Positions 8,402-16,886 of a stretch of DNA of 64,000 bases are shown here, piece by piece. The notes beneath the pieces were generated by a model that was not told the origin of the DNA, ran no database searches, and saw nothing but the letters and a program-made list of their open reading frames with translations. Made by a program: the position numbers and the translations under genes. Source of the DNA: Candidatus Bilamarchaeum dharawalense (GTDB lineage: Archaea > Micrarchaeota > Micrarchaeia > Anstonellales > Bilamarchaeaceae); NCBI GenBank assembly GCA_902386555.1, contig CABMJJ010000009.1, positions 89,680 to 153,679 of the forward strand, given 5' to 3'. The stretch's first letter is position 1. Every line of letters begins with the position of its first letter.

Positions 8402-8884
8402 CTATTTCTCCTTTTTCTTTTTTGCATCTATCATGTCGCCCAATGTCGGAGGTTGGAAGTTTTTGGAAGATGGCTTGGATAGTGCCGGGGACATGGTACC
8501 AGCTACTTTTTCAACAAGTTTAATTCCCAACTCTTTTTCTAATTTTCTTGCAACTTCCATGGTTGGGGCGAGTCTTTCGTGTTCAATGGCATGAAGATAG
8601 CTTTCTTTTTCCTTTAATCTTTCGGCAACTACGGCGATGGGAAGACCCAGTTTTTCTCTTGCTGCGATTATGATTTTGCCATAGCCTTCAACAATTTCTT
8701 CACTGGATTCCATGGTTGTAGGAATTGAACGAACGATTGGTTCGCCTTCATCGTCATCATCAAGTCGCATGAGTATCTTACCGCTTCTCATACATCTACT
8801 GCAAGCCAGCATCTTGGCGCCTTCCACTAGAATCTGAGCACGCACTGGACCGTTTCCACAAATGTCACAAAAGAGCTCTGCCAT
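8402..8884 (-). CDS. Archaeal MBF1-type zinc-ribbon/HTH transcription factor
   Basis: The N-terminus is a zinc ribbon (CDICG, then CSRCMR). It is followed by an acidic linker (LDDDDEGEP) and a Cro/C1-type helix-turn-helix (about residues 72-128, including GLPIAVVAERLKEKESYLHA and EHERLAPTMEVARKLEKELG). This order matches archaeal multiprotein bridging factor 1, which in eukaryotes links TBP to regulators. The archaeal protein has also been linked to translation. A TATA region at about 8903-8915 is shared with the divergent protease gene. Confidence 0.92.
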   Translation of the reverse strand: MAELFCDICGNGPVRAQILVEGAKMLACSRCMRSGKILMRLDDDDEGEPIVRSIPTTMESSEEIVEGYGKIIIAAREKLGLPIAVVAERLKEKESYLHAIEHERLAPTMEVARKLEKELGIKLVEKVAGTMSPALSKPSSKNFQPPTLGDMIDAKKKKEK

Positions 8885-8899
8885 GATAGTTGTATTCTT

Positions 8900-8916
8900 C
8901 CATAAATATAAAAAGA
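8900..8916. promoter_or_regulatory. AT-rich core promoter shared by two divergent genes
   Basis: The segment centred on ATAAATATAAAAAG lies about 22-25 bases from the MBF1 start on one side and about 25-30 bases from the site-2 protease start on the other. Both genes would then have leaderless transcripts, and TBP could choose between directions on one AT-rich element. Inferred from spacing only. Confidence 0.45.
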
Positions 8917-8936
8917 CCTAACTTCGTAGCATATAC

Positions 8937-10292
8937 ATGATAATTATTCTATTATTGGTAGCCATAGCATTGCTTGCATTTTATGGCATACTACAGCTGG
9001 ACGTATCGGGACTGATAAAGTTTATTCTGGTAGTTGTGGAAATGATTATAGTCAGCCAAATTCTTATCAAAAAGTATAAACTACCAACCGAAATGGGATT
9101 GGTTTTATTGAAGAGTAAAAAAGGTATAGAACTGATTGAGAAATTGGCGCAACACGAAAAAATTTTCAATTATTTTGCAGACGTGGGTAGTTCCATATCC
9201 TATGGCTTACTTAGCCTGGTCTTGATGAAAAAAACAACCACCTGGAAGAGTCTTATACCTGGTTTGGTTCTATTGTTTTTTCTCTCCATATTTGTTGCAC
9301 CAATTGCATTATCATTTATTTTAAGCGTAGTAAAGGTAGGAGCAGTAGAAAAAACAGTGAGTGGGGTAACCGATAACCCCGGCACAGGATTACTTCTCGT
9401 GAGTTCGATTTTGCTTATCGGAGGCATGTTCCTGTTCATACTTTTTGGACTTGTTTTCTATGGTATTGTAATATTCAAAGCAGTTGTTACAACGCTTTTC
9501 TTTGGAACGGATACGCTGTCTCAAACTGCAGCAGGCGGAACGTTCTTGTTACCTGGCATAAATCTACCATTCTTCGAAGGTATTGCCGCACTTGCAATTG
9601 TAATGATAGTCCACGAAGTAGCCCATGCGGTTTTAGCCAGAATTGCAAAAGTACCAATCCTTTCTTCAGGTATTGTACTATTCGGAATAATCCCCATTGG
9701 AGCATTTGTAGAACCAGATGAAAAGAAGCTGGTGCGAGTAGAACCGGGAAAACAAACACGCGTGTTGGTGGCTGGTCCAACTGCCAATCTGATAACGTCC
9801 TTTGTTTTGTTTTTCCTATTTCTAGGATTTTTCTATGGAACCGTTGGATTCCGTGAAGAGGGATTGATGGTTGTGGCGGGTATGGCACCAGGAACAGTAA
9901 TATATCAAATAAATGACCAGGTGATAGATACCCAGAATTTTACGCCCATAAATCTTACTAAAAATAGCGAAGTAACTTTTATCACAAATAAGGGCAGTAT
10001 AACTAAAATGACAAATGAAACTGGCGATGTGGGGATACAGTACTATCCGATTTCAAAGAATTCCATATCCGCAGTTTACAACAATTGGGTGATGCAGTTT
10101 ATCTACATTGTTTTGGGGCTGAGTTTAGCACTTAACTTTGTAGTTGGGACAGTAAATATATTACCAATCCCCCTATTCGATGGTTTCAGAATAATAGATA
10201 TCAATGTGAAGAATAAGATGATTGTAAAAATAATCAGCTATGGTGCACTATTGTTTTTTGTGCTTAATTTCTTGCCACTGCTCTTCCATTAG
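8937..10292 (+). CDS. Site-2-type intramembrane zinc metalloprotease (M50)
   Basis: A 451-residue membrane protein with a buried HEVAH zinc motif (about residues 226-230) and the second M50 motif NILPIPLFDG (about 409-418), which supplies the third ligand. Several membrane helices precede the catalytic core. A PDZ-like segment (GMAPGTVIYQINDQVI) sits between the two motifs, as in RseP-like and archaeal S2P proteases. Such enzymes cut membrane-bound regulators or leftover signal peptides. The 3' end overlaps the convergent Lys/Pro-rich gene by 29 bases. Confidence 0.93.
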   Translation: MIIILLLVAIALLAFYGILQLDVSGLIKFILVVVEMIIVSQILIKKYKLPTEMGLVLLKSKKGIELIEKLAQHEKIFNYFADVGSSISYGLLSLVLMKKTTTWKSLIPGLVLLFFLSIFVAPIALSFILSVVKVGAVEKTVSGVTDNPGTGLLLVSSILLIGGMFLFILFGLVFYGIVIFKAVVTTLFFGTDTLSQTAAGGTFLLPGINLPFFEGIAALAIVMIVHEVAHAVLARIAKVPILSSGIVLFGIIPIGAFVEPDEKKLVRVEPGKQTRVLVAGPTANLITSFVLFFLFLGFFYGTVGFREEGLMVVAGMAPGTVIYQINDQVIDTQNFTPINLTKNSEVTFITNKGSITKMTNETGDVGIQYYPISKNSISAVYNNWVMQFIYIVLGLSLALNFVVGTVNILPIPLFDGFRIIDINVKNKMIVKIISYGALLFFVLNFLPLLFH

Positions 10293-12075
10293 TTCTTTTT
10301 TTGTTTTTCAAAACACCCAGCATATCCATCATAAAACGGTCGGTTTTTCTTCTTTTTTGTTCTGGTAGTGGTTTTGTTGCAGATTTTCGATCTGAATTTG
10401 GCACGGGTTTGGGAGCAACGACTTCTTGCAGTTTGGGTTTTGTATATTTTTCTGGTTTAATTTCATTGGGGACTGTTTTTGGTTTTTCTGGTTTGATCAT
10501 AGCATTGACAGGAATTTGTTTTGGTCCTTGTTTTTTTACTGGCTCGACTTCGGGTTTTTGTTGTTTTGGAACATCTGCTGGAGTGGCTCTTGTTTTAGGG
10601 TCGTGCTTTGGCTCGTCGGTTATTTTTACTACAACCTTGTTTGGCCTGGTTTGAACAGAAGGTTCTTGCACTTTCTTTGGTTTGGTGATTGTCTCACTAG
10701 AATGAACAGGAGATTTTGATTTAGGATTAACTGGGTGAATGGGAATGTCCGTTGGTGCAACTTTTCTTGTTTTTACTTGTTTTGGATGAATTTCTGGTTC
10801 TGTTTGTTTTGGTTTCTCTGGTTCTCTGATCTTTACTGGTTTTGATTGTTTTTCTGGCTTTAAAACAGGAACGTGGAATGGTTGACATGGTGTAGGATAG
10901 CAAGCTTTTGCATCCAATGAAGCCAATTTAGATGCAGAAACAGCTAGTAAACCCTCAGACATAACTGCAAATGAATGTTGCACTGGTATTGCTGGTCTGG
11001 ATGAAGACAGGGTGGGAACGATGGCTGGGCTGAGTATTGATTTGGGTGTAAACGATGGCTGGTCTTCGTCTGGGAACCCATACAGTTTGCCCCATAATTT
11101 GCGCTCAGTTGGATTCATAATCAGGCGCACGATCATGCTCTCTTCTTGTTTTATGCCATCGAACACAGGCGCTTGTGTAGTAGAAACAACAATAACCATT
11201 TGCTTTGAGTGAGAACTAGATTGGATAGAAGGTGGTGTTTGTTGAACAACATAAGAGAATGTTGCATCCCATTTGTCATCTCTTGATTTTTCAGAATCAA
11301 CCCAAAGCCCGCTTACAATTGCCAGTGCATCTTTTCCAGAGACTGTGTTGGGTGATGATGGAACCGGATTCGGTTGCTGGTTTGGAGTAGTGAGTTGGGT
11401 CAAAACAAGCGGCGGTGGGATATAAACAAAAGAATCAGAATAAACTTCCTGCGGGTGTAGCGAATCTGAAATGAATGACACTTTATTATCGCCATCCCCA
11501 GTCCAACTGCCGACTTTCAAAATAGAAACAGGATCCATGATTATTTTGGCATTATCCGAACCGCATCCGCCTTCTGGTTCTTTGGTAATGGAATCGCTAT
11601 CAACTCTTGAACCGGATTGCGGATAATTTGAACTGAGAGAAAAAGAAGTGGAACTATCACTGAATGTCAAATCCTGAGTATAACCGCGATCATATCTCCA
11701 GACCAAAGCAACCTCAATACCTGGAAGCATGGTTTTAAGGTAGGAATCAACATCTTCAAGTGTTAATTGGTCTGAACCAAGAAATTGTTGTTTTCCAGAT
11801 TTATCAGGAATGAATGGCAAACCCATCTGGACCACTTTGCCATCCACAACAGTAGCAAGATAGATTTGCCAACCCGCATTGGCTTCTTGCTTAAGATTAC
11901 CAAAAGCGGTTACTCCCTCTCCAAGGCCAGAATAGGCTTTTGTTTCAACTGAGGTCCCGTAGATTGTTTTAGTACTATCAAGGATAGTTTGATTGAAAAG
12001 TTCTGAACGAATGGCCCGCTGATCAACTACGCGGTTTCCATCGTGAACGATAATGCTTATTCTAGGGCCTCCCAT
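10264..12075 (-). CDS. Large unknown protein with Lys/Pro-rich disordered tail
   Basis: A 603-residue protein with no signal peptide and no obvious membrane helix. Residues 1-400 look folded, with beta-rich segments (for example ISIIVHDGNR and EVALVWRYDRG) and Ser/Asn-rich linkers. I recognise no domain. Residues from about 405 onward are strongly enriched in Lys, Pro, Glu, Val and Gln in loose repeats of the PEKPK/PKQ type. The end is very basic (KNKKRTNGRAVARN). The tail could bind DNA, RNA or an acidic surface, but that is inference. The minus-strand frame is supported by overall composition, since the antisense frames give Gly/Phe/Cys-rich nonsense. Confidence 0.75.
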   Translation of the reverse strand: MGGPRISIIVHDGNRVVDQRAIRSELFNQTILDSTKTIYGTSVETKAYSGLGEGVTAFGNLKQEANAGWQIYLATVVDGKVVQMGLPFIPDKSGKQQFLGSDQLTLEDVDSYLKTMLPGIEVALVWRYDRGYTQDLTFSDSSTSFSLSSNYPQSGSRVDSDSITKEPEGGCGSDNAKIIMDPVSILKVGSWTGDGDNKVSFISDSLHPQEVYSDSFVYIPPPLVLTQLTTPNQQPNPVPSSPNTVSGKDALAIVSGLWVDSEKSRDDKWDATFSYVVQQTPPSIQSSSHSKQMVIVVSTTQAPVFDGIKQEESMIVRLIMNPTERKLWGKLYGFPDEDQPSFTPKSILSPAIVPTLSSSRPAIPVQHSFAVMSEGLLAVSASKLASLDAKACYPTPCQPFHVPVLKPEKQSKPVKIREPEKPKQTEPEIHPKQVKTRKVAPTDIPIHPVNPKSKSPVHSSETITKPKKVQEPSVQTRPNKVVVKITDEPKHDPKTRATPADVPKQQKPEVEPVKKQGPKQIPVNAMIKPEKPKTVPNEIKPEKYTKPKLQEVVAPKPVPNSDRKSATKPLPEQKRRKTDRFMMDMLGVLKNKKRTNGRAVARN

Positions 12076-12158
12076 AGGCCAGAATAATGATGAAGAGGAT
12101 TAAAAAGAGATAGTAAAAAATCGAAAATTACGTCGGAAAGAAATGAATATGGAAAAAA

Positions 12159-14396
12159 TTATTTTCTTTTCTCGATTTCCAGGTGAATGGTTTTTACAAA
12201 TTCAGAGAGATTGGCATTGTGCGTTTCACTACCTTTTCTATCACGTATGGAAATTGTGTTTGAACCAACCTCCTGTTCACCAATGATTACCATGTAGGGA
12301 ACTTTTTGTTGCTGCCAATTTCTTATTTTCGCACCAACTGTCCCGGTTTTGTCTTCCAACTCAACACGAATTCCGTTTGCTCTTAGTTGGTCATAGACTT
12401 GCTTCGCATATTCTTTTTGATCATCGGAAACGGTAATTACTGCGACCTGAATAGGTGCAAGCCAGGTTGGGAATTTGCCCTCGAAGTGTTCCACCAAAAT
12501 TGCATAGAAACGCTCGACTGAACCATGAGCCACTGAGTGCAGCATTGCTGGATTGGCCTCTTTTCCATCCTTATCCACGAAAGTAACATCAAAACGCAAC
12601 GGCATCTGGAAATCAAGCTGCTCGGTTGCACATTGCCACGTTCTACCCAAAGAGTCCTTAATGTGAAAATCGATCTTTGGACCATAAAATGCGCCATCTC
12701 CTTCGTTAATTTTATATTTTTTACCCAATTTATCCAAGGCTTTTTTCAGTGCATTTTCTGCAATATCCCATTGTTCATCAGTTCCAAGCCTTTTTGGAGG
12801 TCTTGTGGAAAGCTCGAGAGTATACTCAAAGCCAAAGGTATGGTAGAATTCATCCAGATAACGTAATCTGGCCTCCACTTCCGATTCGATATCTTCCTGA
12901 GCACAGAAAACATGGGAATCGTCTTGGGTAAATGCCCTAACCCTAAATAGACCAGAGAGCACACCTGAAAACTCATGCCTGTGAACTAGACCAAGTTCAG
13001 CGAGTCTTAGCGGTAATTCACGATAGGATCTTCTGGTGTTTTTGAATATTATTATGGCACCGGGACAATTCATTGGTTTGACTCCATTTAATTTTCCATC
13101 AATTTGGGTGAAGTACATATTTTCCTTGTAATGATCCCAATGACCGGAATTTTTCCAAACTTCTGCATCCATAAGAATGGGGGTTCTGATTTCCACATGC
13201 CCATACTTATGATTAAGTTCTCGCCAGTATTTTTCCAATTCATTTCTGATAATCATACCCTTGGGATGGAAGAATGCCATACCAGGAGCAACATCATGAA
13301 CCGAAAATAAATCAAGCTGTAGACCGAGTTTCCTATGATCACGATCTTTTGCTTTTTCTTGAAGCTCGAGGAAGTTGGTTAGTGCTTCTTTTGTTGGGAA
13401 TGAGAATCCAGCAATTCTTTGTAATTGGGGCTTGGAAGAATCATTCAACCAGTAGGCACCCCCAACTCCAGCTAGATGAATTGCACGAAGTTCATTGGCA
13501 TTATCCAACAGGGGAACGAGAGATGGAACAGAGACCTCATCCATGCAGTAGAGATTCAGAAATGCGTGTTCTGGAAGTTTTTGTGCAAGCTCCAACAGAT
13601 AGGGTTCCTTTTGTTCAGCGAAAATTTTCTCAGCCTGTTCTTTGGAGACAAGTTTTTGAGTAATTGGATGGGATGTTGAGATAAAATTTTCCAATTCCTT
13701 TTGAAGTTCAGGTAGTTCTTTTGGTGATAATGAACGGTGCAGATCTATATCAACATAGAAGCCGTTCTCATTAAGCTGCATCAACCCAAGACCAACGTTT
13801 TTATCTTTCTGTTTAAGCAATGCTGCAATGGAGAGAGCGGTTGTTAACCGATAGGCGTTCTTATCTTTAGCAAACCCTCGGTTCTGAGGTTCTTCAAGCA
13901 TGACAGAATAGATAACTTCGTGTATGGTGTGGGCAGTTCCTGCTTTTGGTTTTCTTGTTGTTTCTCCTTTCGATTCGCCAATTGTTTTTGAAAGTTCAGA
14001 TAATGGATGGCCCTTGCATTTTAGTTCAAATTCCTTATACCAACCAAATTGGCTTTTGAACGTATTTGGAGTTACTGATTTTTTTGTTTCTTCATACAGT
14101 CTGGCAAGAATAGTAGGTGCGTCTTTTAGAGAGGCAAGATTGGAAGAAAGGTGAGCATATGGGTAGATCACCACATTCTGTGCTTTCACAGTTTCAAACA
14201 TTTTTTTGATTTCCACCACTGCTTCAGAAACTTCTTTTTGACTGTCTCCATTTTCAACAGCAGTAAAAACAACCAACACTTCTTCTACTTTTTTACCTTC
14301 CAAGTCTTCTTTGGTAACTTCATCTGCACCCTGTTTTACCGCAAGCTTTTTTGGCTTATAATAAATATAATCACAATGTAGTTTTAGTATTCTCAT
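12159..14396 (-). CDS. thrS: Threonyl-tRNA synthetase with archaeal editing domain and bacterial-like body
   Basis: A class II synthetase of 745 residues. Residues 1-145 form the archaeal D-Tyr-deacylase-like editing domain (IYPYAHLSSNLAS, FGWYKEFELKCKGHPLSEL). A middle part of about 150 residues then resembles a degenerate bacterial second editing domain, running into GAYWLNDSSKPQLQRIAGFSF. The catalytic core reads like bacterial ThrRS: AKDRDHRKLGLQLDLFS, PMNCPGAI, FRVRAFTQDDSHVF, YGPKIDFHI and ATEQLDFQMPLRFD. An anticodon-binding domain ends the protein. An AGGTGA site precedes the ATG. The domain combination is unusual (see findings). Confidence 0.95.
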   Translation of the reverse strand: MRILKLHCDYIYYKPKKLAVKQGADEVTKEDLEGKKVEEVLVVFTAVENGDSQKEVSEAVVEIKKMFETVKAQNVVIYPYAHLSSNLASLKDAPTILARLYEETKKSVTPNTFKSQFGWYKEFELKCKGHPLSELSKTIGESKGETTRKPKAGTAHTIHEVIYSVMLEEPQNRGFAKDKNAYRLTTALSIAALLKQKDKNVGLGLMQLNENGFYVDIDLHRSLSPKELPELQKELENFISTSHPITQKLVSKEQAEKIFAEQKEPYLLELAQKLPEHAFLNLYCMDEVSVPSLVPLLDNANELRAIHLAGVGGAYWLNDSSKPQLQRIAGFSFPTKEALTNFLELQEKAKDRDHRKLGLQLDLFSVHDVAPGMAFFHPKGMIIRNELEKYWRELNHKYGHVEIRTPILMDAEVWKNSGHWDHYKENMYFTQIDGKLNGVKPMNCPGAIIIFKNTRRSYRELPLRLAELGLVHRHEFSGVLSGLFRVRAFTQDDSHVFCAQEDIESEVEARLRYLDEFYHTFGFEYTLELSTRPPKRLGTDEQWDIAENALKKALDKLGKKYKINEGDGAFYGPKIDFHIKDSLGRTWQCATEQLDFQMPLRFDVTFVDKDGKEANPAMLHSVAHGSVERFYAILVEHFEGKFPTWLAPIQVAVITVSDDQKEYAKQVYDQLRANGIRVELEDKTGTVGAKIRNWQQQKVPYMVIIGEQEVGSNTISIRDRKGSETHNANLSEFVKTIHLEIEKRK

Positions 14397-14497
14397 AGTT
14401 TCACCTGTATAGGACTGTGGCTTCTTTATCTATAAAAAAATAAAAAGAGATCAGAATTCGATTGTTTATAAATATTGGTAACAAATCGACGGTGTTG

Positions 14498-14974
14498 TCA
14501 CGAAATATCCCGGGGGGAATAGGACCGGAATGAGACATTGAAATGGTGGAGGGGGACATGAAGATCCAATGTCTTGTCCCAACCAAAGGGAAATGTTTTT
14601 ATCCCAGGATGGATTGGACGTATGGACTCCACAAGATTATCAATGATAGTCCTGGCAAGCGATGGGTCTGCCACTTGATCGCTTAGATGGCCAAATGCAC
14701 CTACAACAATATCCGCAACGCCCAGCATCGCTCGGGCACGGACAATATCATCACGAACTGGAATCAAATTCAACCGATCATCGCCTTTTTCTGCACAGAC
14801 GAAAACCAGAAGAGCATTCTTCGATTCGGTCCTGCGGTTTGAATCATCAAGAAGCGGAAGCGCATTACCCAAACGTTCACGCAAAAGTCTTTCGGTTTGT
14901 TTTTGTTTAGCTGGGCTGCCATGTATGCCTGCTTCTAATCGCAGATCCCTAGCATGAAAACATAATAATTTCAT
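14498..14974 (-). CDS. Free-standing ThrRS-type tRNA editing domain
   Basis: This 158-residue protein aligns by eye with the N-terminal editing domain of archaeal ThrRS, including that of the neighbouring thrS. The shared blocks are VFVCAEKGDD, ADIVVGAFGHLSDQVADPSLA (compare YPYAHLSSNLA) and a closing PFGWDKTLDLHVPLHHF (compare FGWYKEFELKCKGHPLS). The archaeal domain hydrolyses Ser mischarged on tRNA-Thr, so a trans-editing role is the best guess. The His and Lys residues differ from the cis domain, so activity is uncertain. It lies upstream of thrS on the same strand, with a TATA-like sequence between them. Confidence 0.75.
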   Translation of the reverse strand: MKLLCFHARDLRLEAGIHGSPAKQKQTERLLRERLGNALPLLDDSNRRTESKNALLVFVCAEKGDDRLNLIPVRDDIVRARAMLGVADIVVGAFGHLSDQVADPSLARTIIDNLVESIRPIHPGIKTFPFGWDKTLDLHVPLHHFNVSFRSYSPRDIS

Positions 14975-15035
14975 AATCCCACATTTTGTGTTAATTTCTA
15001 AACTTATCTGTTCGTTTCATATATATTAGATTAAT

Positions 15036-15051
15036 TAGCAAATTTTTGCTA
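15036..15051. promoter_or_regulatory. Palindrome upstream of aminotransferase/Lrp operon, operator candidate
   Basis: TAGCAAA-TT-TTTGCTA is a 7-base inverted repeat just upstream of the TATA box of the aminotransferase gene. Lrp-family regulators bind such short AT-rich palindromes, and the operon encodes one. It is therefore a plausible autoregulatory site. Confidence 0.45.
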
Positions 15052-15064
15052 GAACACAAAGCTT

Positions 15065-15074
15065 TTTATATAAA
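15065..15074 (+). promoter_or_regulatory. TATA box of the aminotransferase-Lrp operon
   Basis: TTTATATAAA is centred about 24 bases before the ATG at 15094, the spacing expected for an archaeal leaderless transcript. Confidence 0.6.
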
Positions 15075-15093
15075 TTTATAAAAAATAGTAGAT

Positions 15094-15918
15094 ATGGAAC
15101 TTAAATATTTTCTAAAAAACAATGAGATATGCCCGATTTCAGAGGCAGTGATATCGCTTTTCAATATTGAACATAGCTATGGATTTGGAGTATACGAGAA
15201 TGTACGAGTGAAAAACAGTATCCCATTTTTCATAAACGACCATGTGGAGAGACTGTTCAAATCTGCTGAAGCAATAGGACTGGAACACCAGTTTACAGAA
15301 GATGGAATAATAAAGTGCACAAAACAATTAATAGAAAAACTGGAAATTAAAACATTGAATCTGAAAATGCTGCTAATAGGTGCGAAAGAAAGGAAAGATA
15401 GCTGTCTTTATGTTTTACCATTATCGCCTCATTTTCCTGATGAAAAATTTTATAGGGATGGGGTTAAAACCATAACAAAAAAGTATGAGCGTTGGTTGCC
15501 CCAGGCAAAAACTCTGAACATGCTTCCAAGCTATATATACTATTCTGAAGCAAAAAAGAACAACTGCTATGATGTCTTGTTTTTAGATAAAGACGACTGC
15601 ATAATTGAAGGGAGCAGAACTAATTTCTTTGCCATGACAGGTAAAACAATAATCACGGCACCTGAAGAAAGAGTTTTGAGCGGTGTAACACGAAAACATG
15701 TGATTACGGTGGCAAAAAAGAACGGCTATGATGTTCAAGAGAAAACAATAGCGATCAATGATCTAAAAAAATATCAGTCGGTTTTTCTTACAAGTACCTC
15801 AAGCAAAATTATGCCAGTGAGAATGATAGATAAAATGGAATTCGCTGGTCCAACAAAAGAACTGAAAGAGCTGATAAAAAATTTTGACGAATACCTAAAA
15901 TCTCAGGAGGCAGCGTAA
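15094..15918 (+). CDS. Class IV PLP aminotransferase (branched-chain/D-amino-acid/ADC-lyase type)
   Basis: A 274-residue fold-type IV PLP enzyme. The family pattern is visible: SYGFGVYENVRV, the PLP lysine region QAKTLNML, SEAKKNNCYDVLFLD, IIEGSRTNFF and VLSGVTR. Members include branched-chain aminotransferase, D-alanine aminotransferase and aminodeoxychorismate lyase, and the sequence alone does not separate them. Pairing with an Lrp-type regulator favours amino-acid metabolism. The stop overlaps the regulator start as TAATG. Confidence 0.88.
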   Translation: MELKYFLKNNEICPISEAVISLFNIEHSYGFGVYENVRVKNSIPFFINDHVERLFKSAEAIGLEHQFTEDGIIKCTKQLIEKLEIKTLNLKMLLIGAKERKDSCLYVLPLSPHFPDEKFYRDGVKTITKKYERWLPQAKTLNMLPSYIYYSEAKKNNCYDVLFLDKDDCIIEGSRTNFFAMTGKTIITAPEERVLSGVTRKHVITVAKKNGYDVQEKTIAINDLKKYQSVFLTSTSSKIMPVRMIDKMEFAGPTKELKELIKNFDEYLKSQEAA

Positions 15919-16886
15919 TGAGTTACGATCTGGACTTGGTAGACAGAAAGATTCTTTCGGAATTGGATACCAATGCAAGAATGAATTACAGTGAGATTGG
16001 GAAAAAGATTAGAGTGGCAAAGGAGACGGTAAAATATCGAATTGGCCAGTTGCAGAATAAAAAAATCATATCGGGTTTTTACACTGTACTGAATTTCTCT
16101 AAACTTGGTTTTACACTATATAGAACCTATATTCGCCTTCAGAACACCTCTCCGAAAATAGAAAATGAAATAGGGGAATATTTGATCAACTCAAAAAATA
16201 TCGCAATTTTCTATAGAACAAATGGACCATTTCAGATTGCCCTGGCCATATGGGCAAAAACACCATGGGAACATGAACAATTCTGGCTGAATTTCAAGAA
16301 TAAATTCGGTGAATATCTTGCAGACTACCATCTTTCAGTTATGGTGGAGTATTTGGAATTTACAAGATCCTACCTTTTACCATCTAAATCAAATGAAAAG
16401 AAAATTTTTACAACGATAATAAAAACCGAGCCCGAAACTCTTGACAAACTTGATTTTGCACTTTTGACTTTTTTATCTGACAATGCAAGAGCATCGTTAG
16501 TTGAAATTGCAAAAGAGCTGCGGATCAGTGTGGTTACTGCCCGTTACCGACTGAAAAATCTGATTAATAAGAAGGTGATAGTAGGATTCAGGCCCGTTTT
16601 CAATCTGAGCGCGCTTGGAAGAGAGTATTACAAGGTTGACCTGTGGTTTAGAAAATTCGATAATGCAAATGAAGTAATGCAAAAAATATTGTCCCACCCA
16701 AATGTCATTTACACAGAAAAAAGTCTTATTACCAGTGATTTTGAATTTGATGTGGAAGTAGAGAATTTCGAAAAATTCACGGAAATGATGGAATCTTTTA
16801 AAGCAAAATTCCCAGAGGATATCAGAACCTATAGATATTACTCGCTGGTTAAGAATCTGAAAACTAATTATGCGCCAGAACTTTGA
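15918..16886 (+). CDS. Tandem Lrp/AsnC-family transcription regulator
   Basis: A 322-residue protein made of two Lrp-like halves. The first winged helix is at about residues 4-50 (LDLVDRKILSELDTNARMNY, then IRVAKETVKYRIGQLQNKK). The second is at about 175-222 (LDKLDFALLTFLSDNARASL, then LRISVVTARYRLKNLINKK). Each is followed by a RAM/ACT-like alpha-beta segment. Typical Lrp proteins have one such unit in about 150 residues. It probably controls its own operon and amino-acid genes. It ends one base before the convergent LAGLIDADG-like gene. Confidence 0.88.
   Translation: MSYDLDLVDRKILSELDTNARMNYSEIGKKIRVAKETVKYRIGQLQNKKIISGFYTVLNFSKLGFTLYRTYIRLQNTSPKIENEIGEYLINSKNIAIFYRTNGPFQIALAIWAKTPWEHEQFWLNFKNKFGEYLADYHLSVMVEYLEFTRSYLLPSKSNEKKIFTTIIKTEPETLDKLDFALLTFLSDNARASLVEIAKELRISVVTARYRLKNLINKKVIVGFRPVFNLSALGREYYKVDLWFRKFDNANEVMQKILSHPNVIYTEKSLITSDFEFDVEVENFEKFTEMMESFKAKFPEDIRTYRYYSLVKNLKTNYAPEL

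Noticed and set aside
8220-8594. 124-residue plus-strand ORF across the fen/MBF1 boundary
   Set aside because: It overlaps two well-supported minus-strand genes and resembles no protein.
10301-10719. Plus-strand Gly/Phe/Cys-rich ORFs
   Set aside because: They are the antisense of the Lys/Pro-rich tail, with unnatural composition and no start signals.
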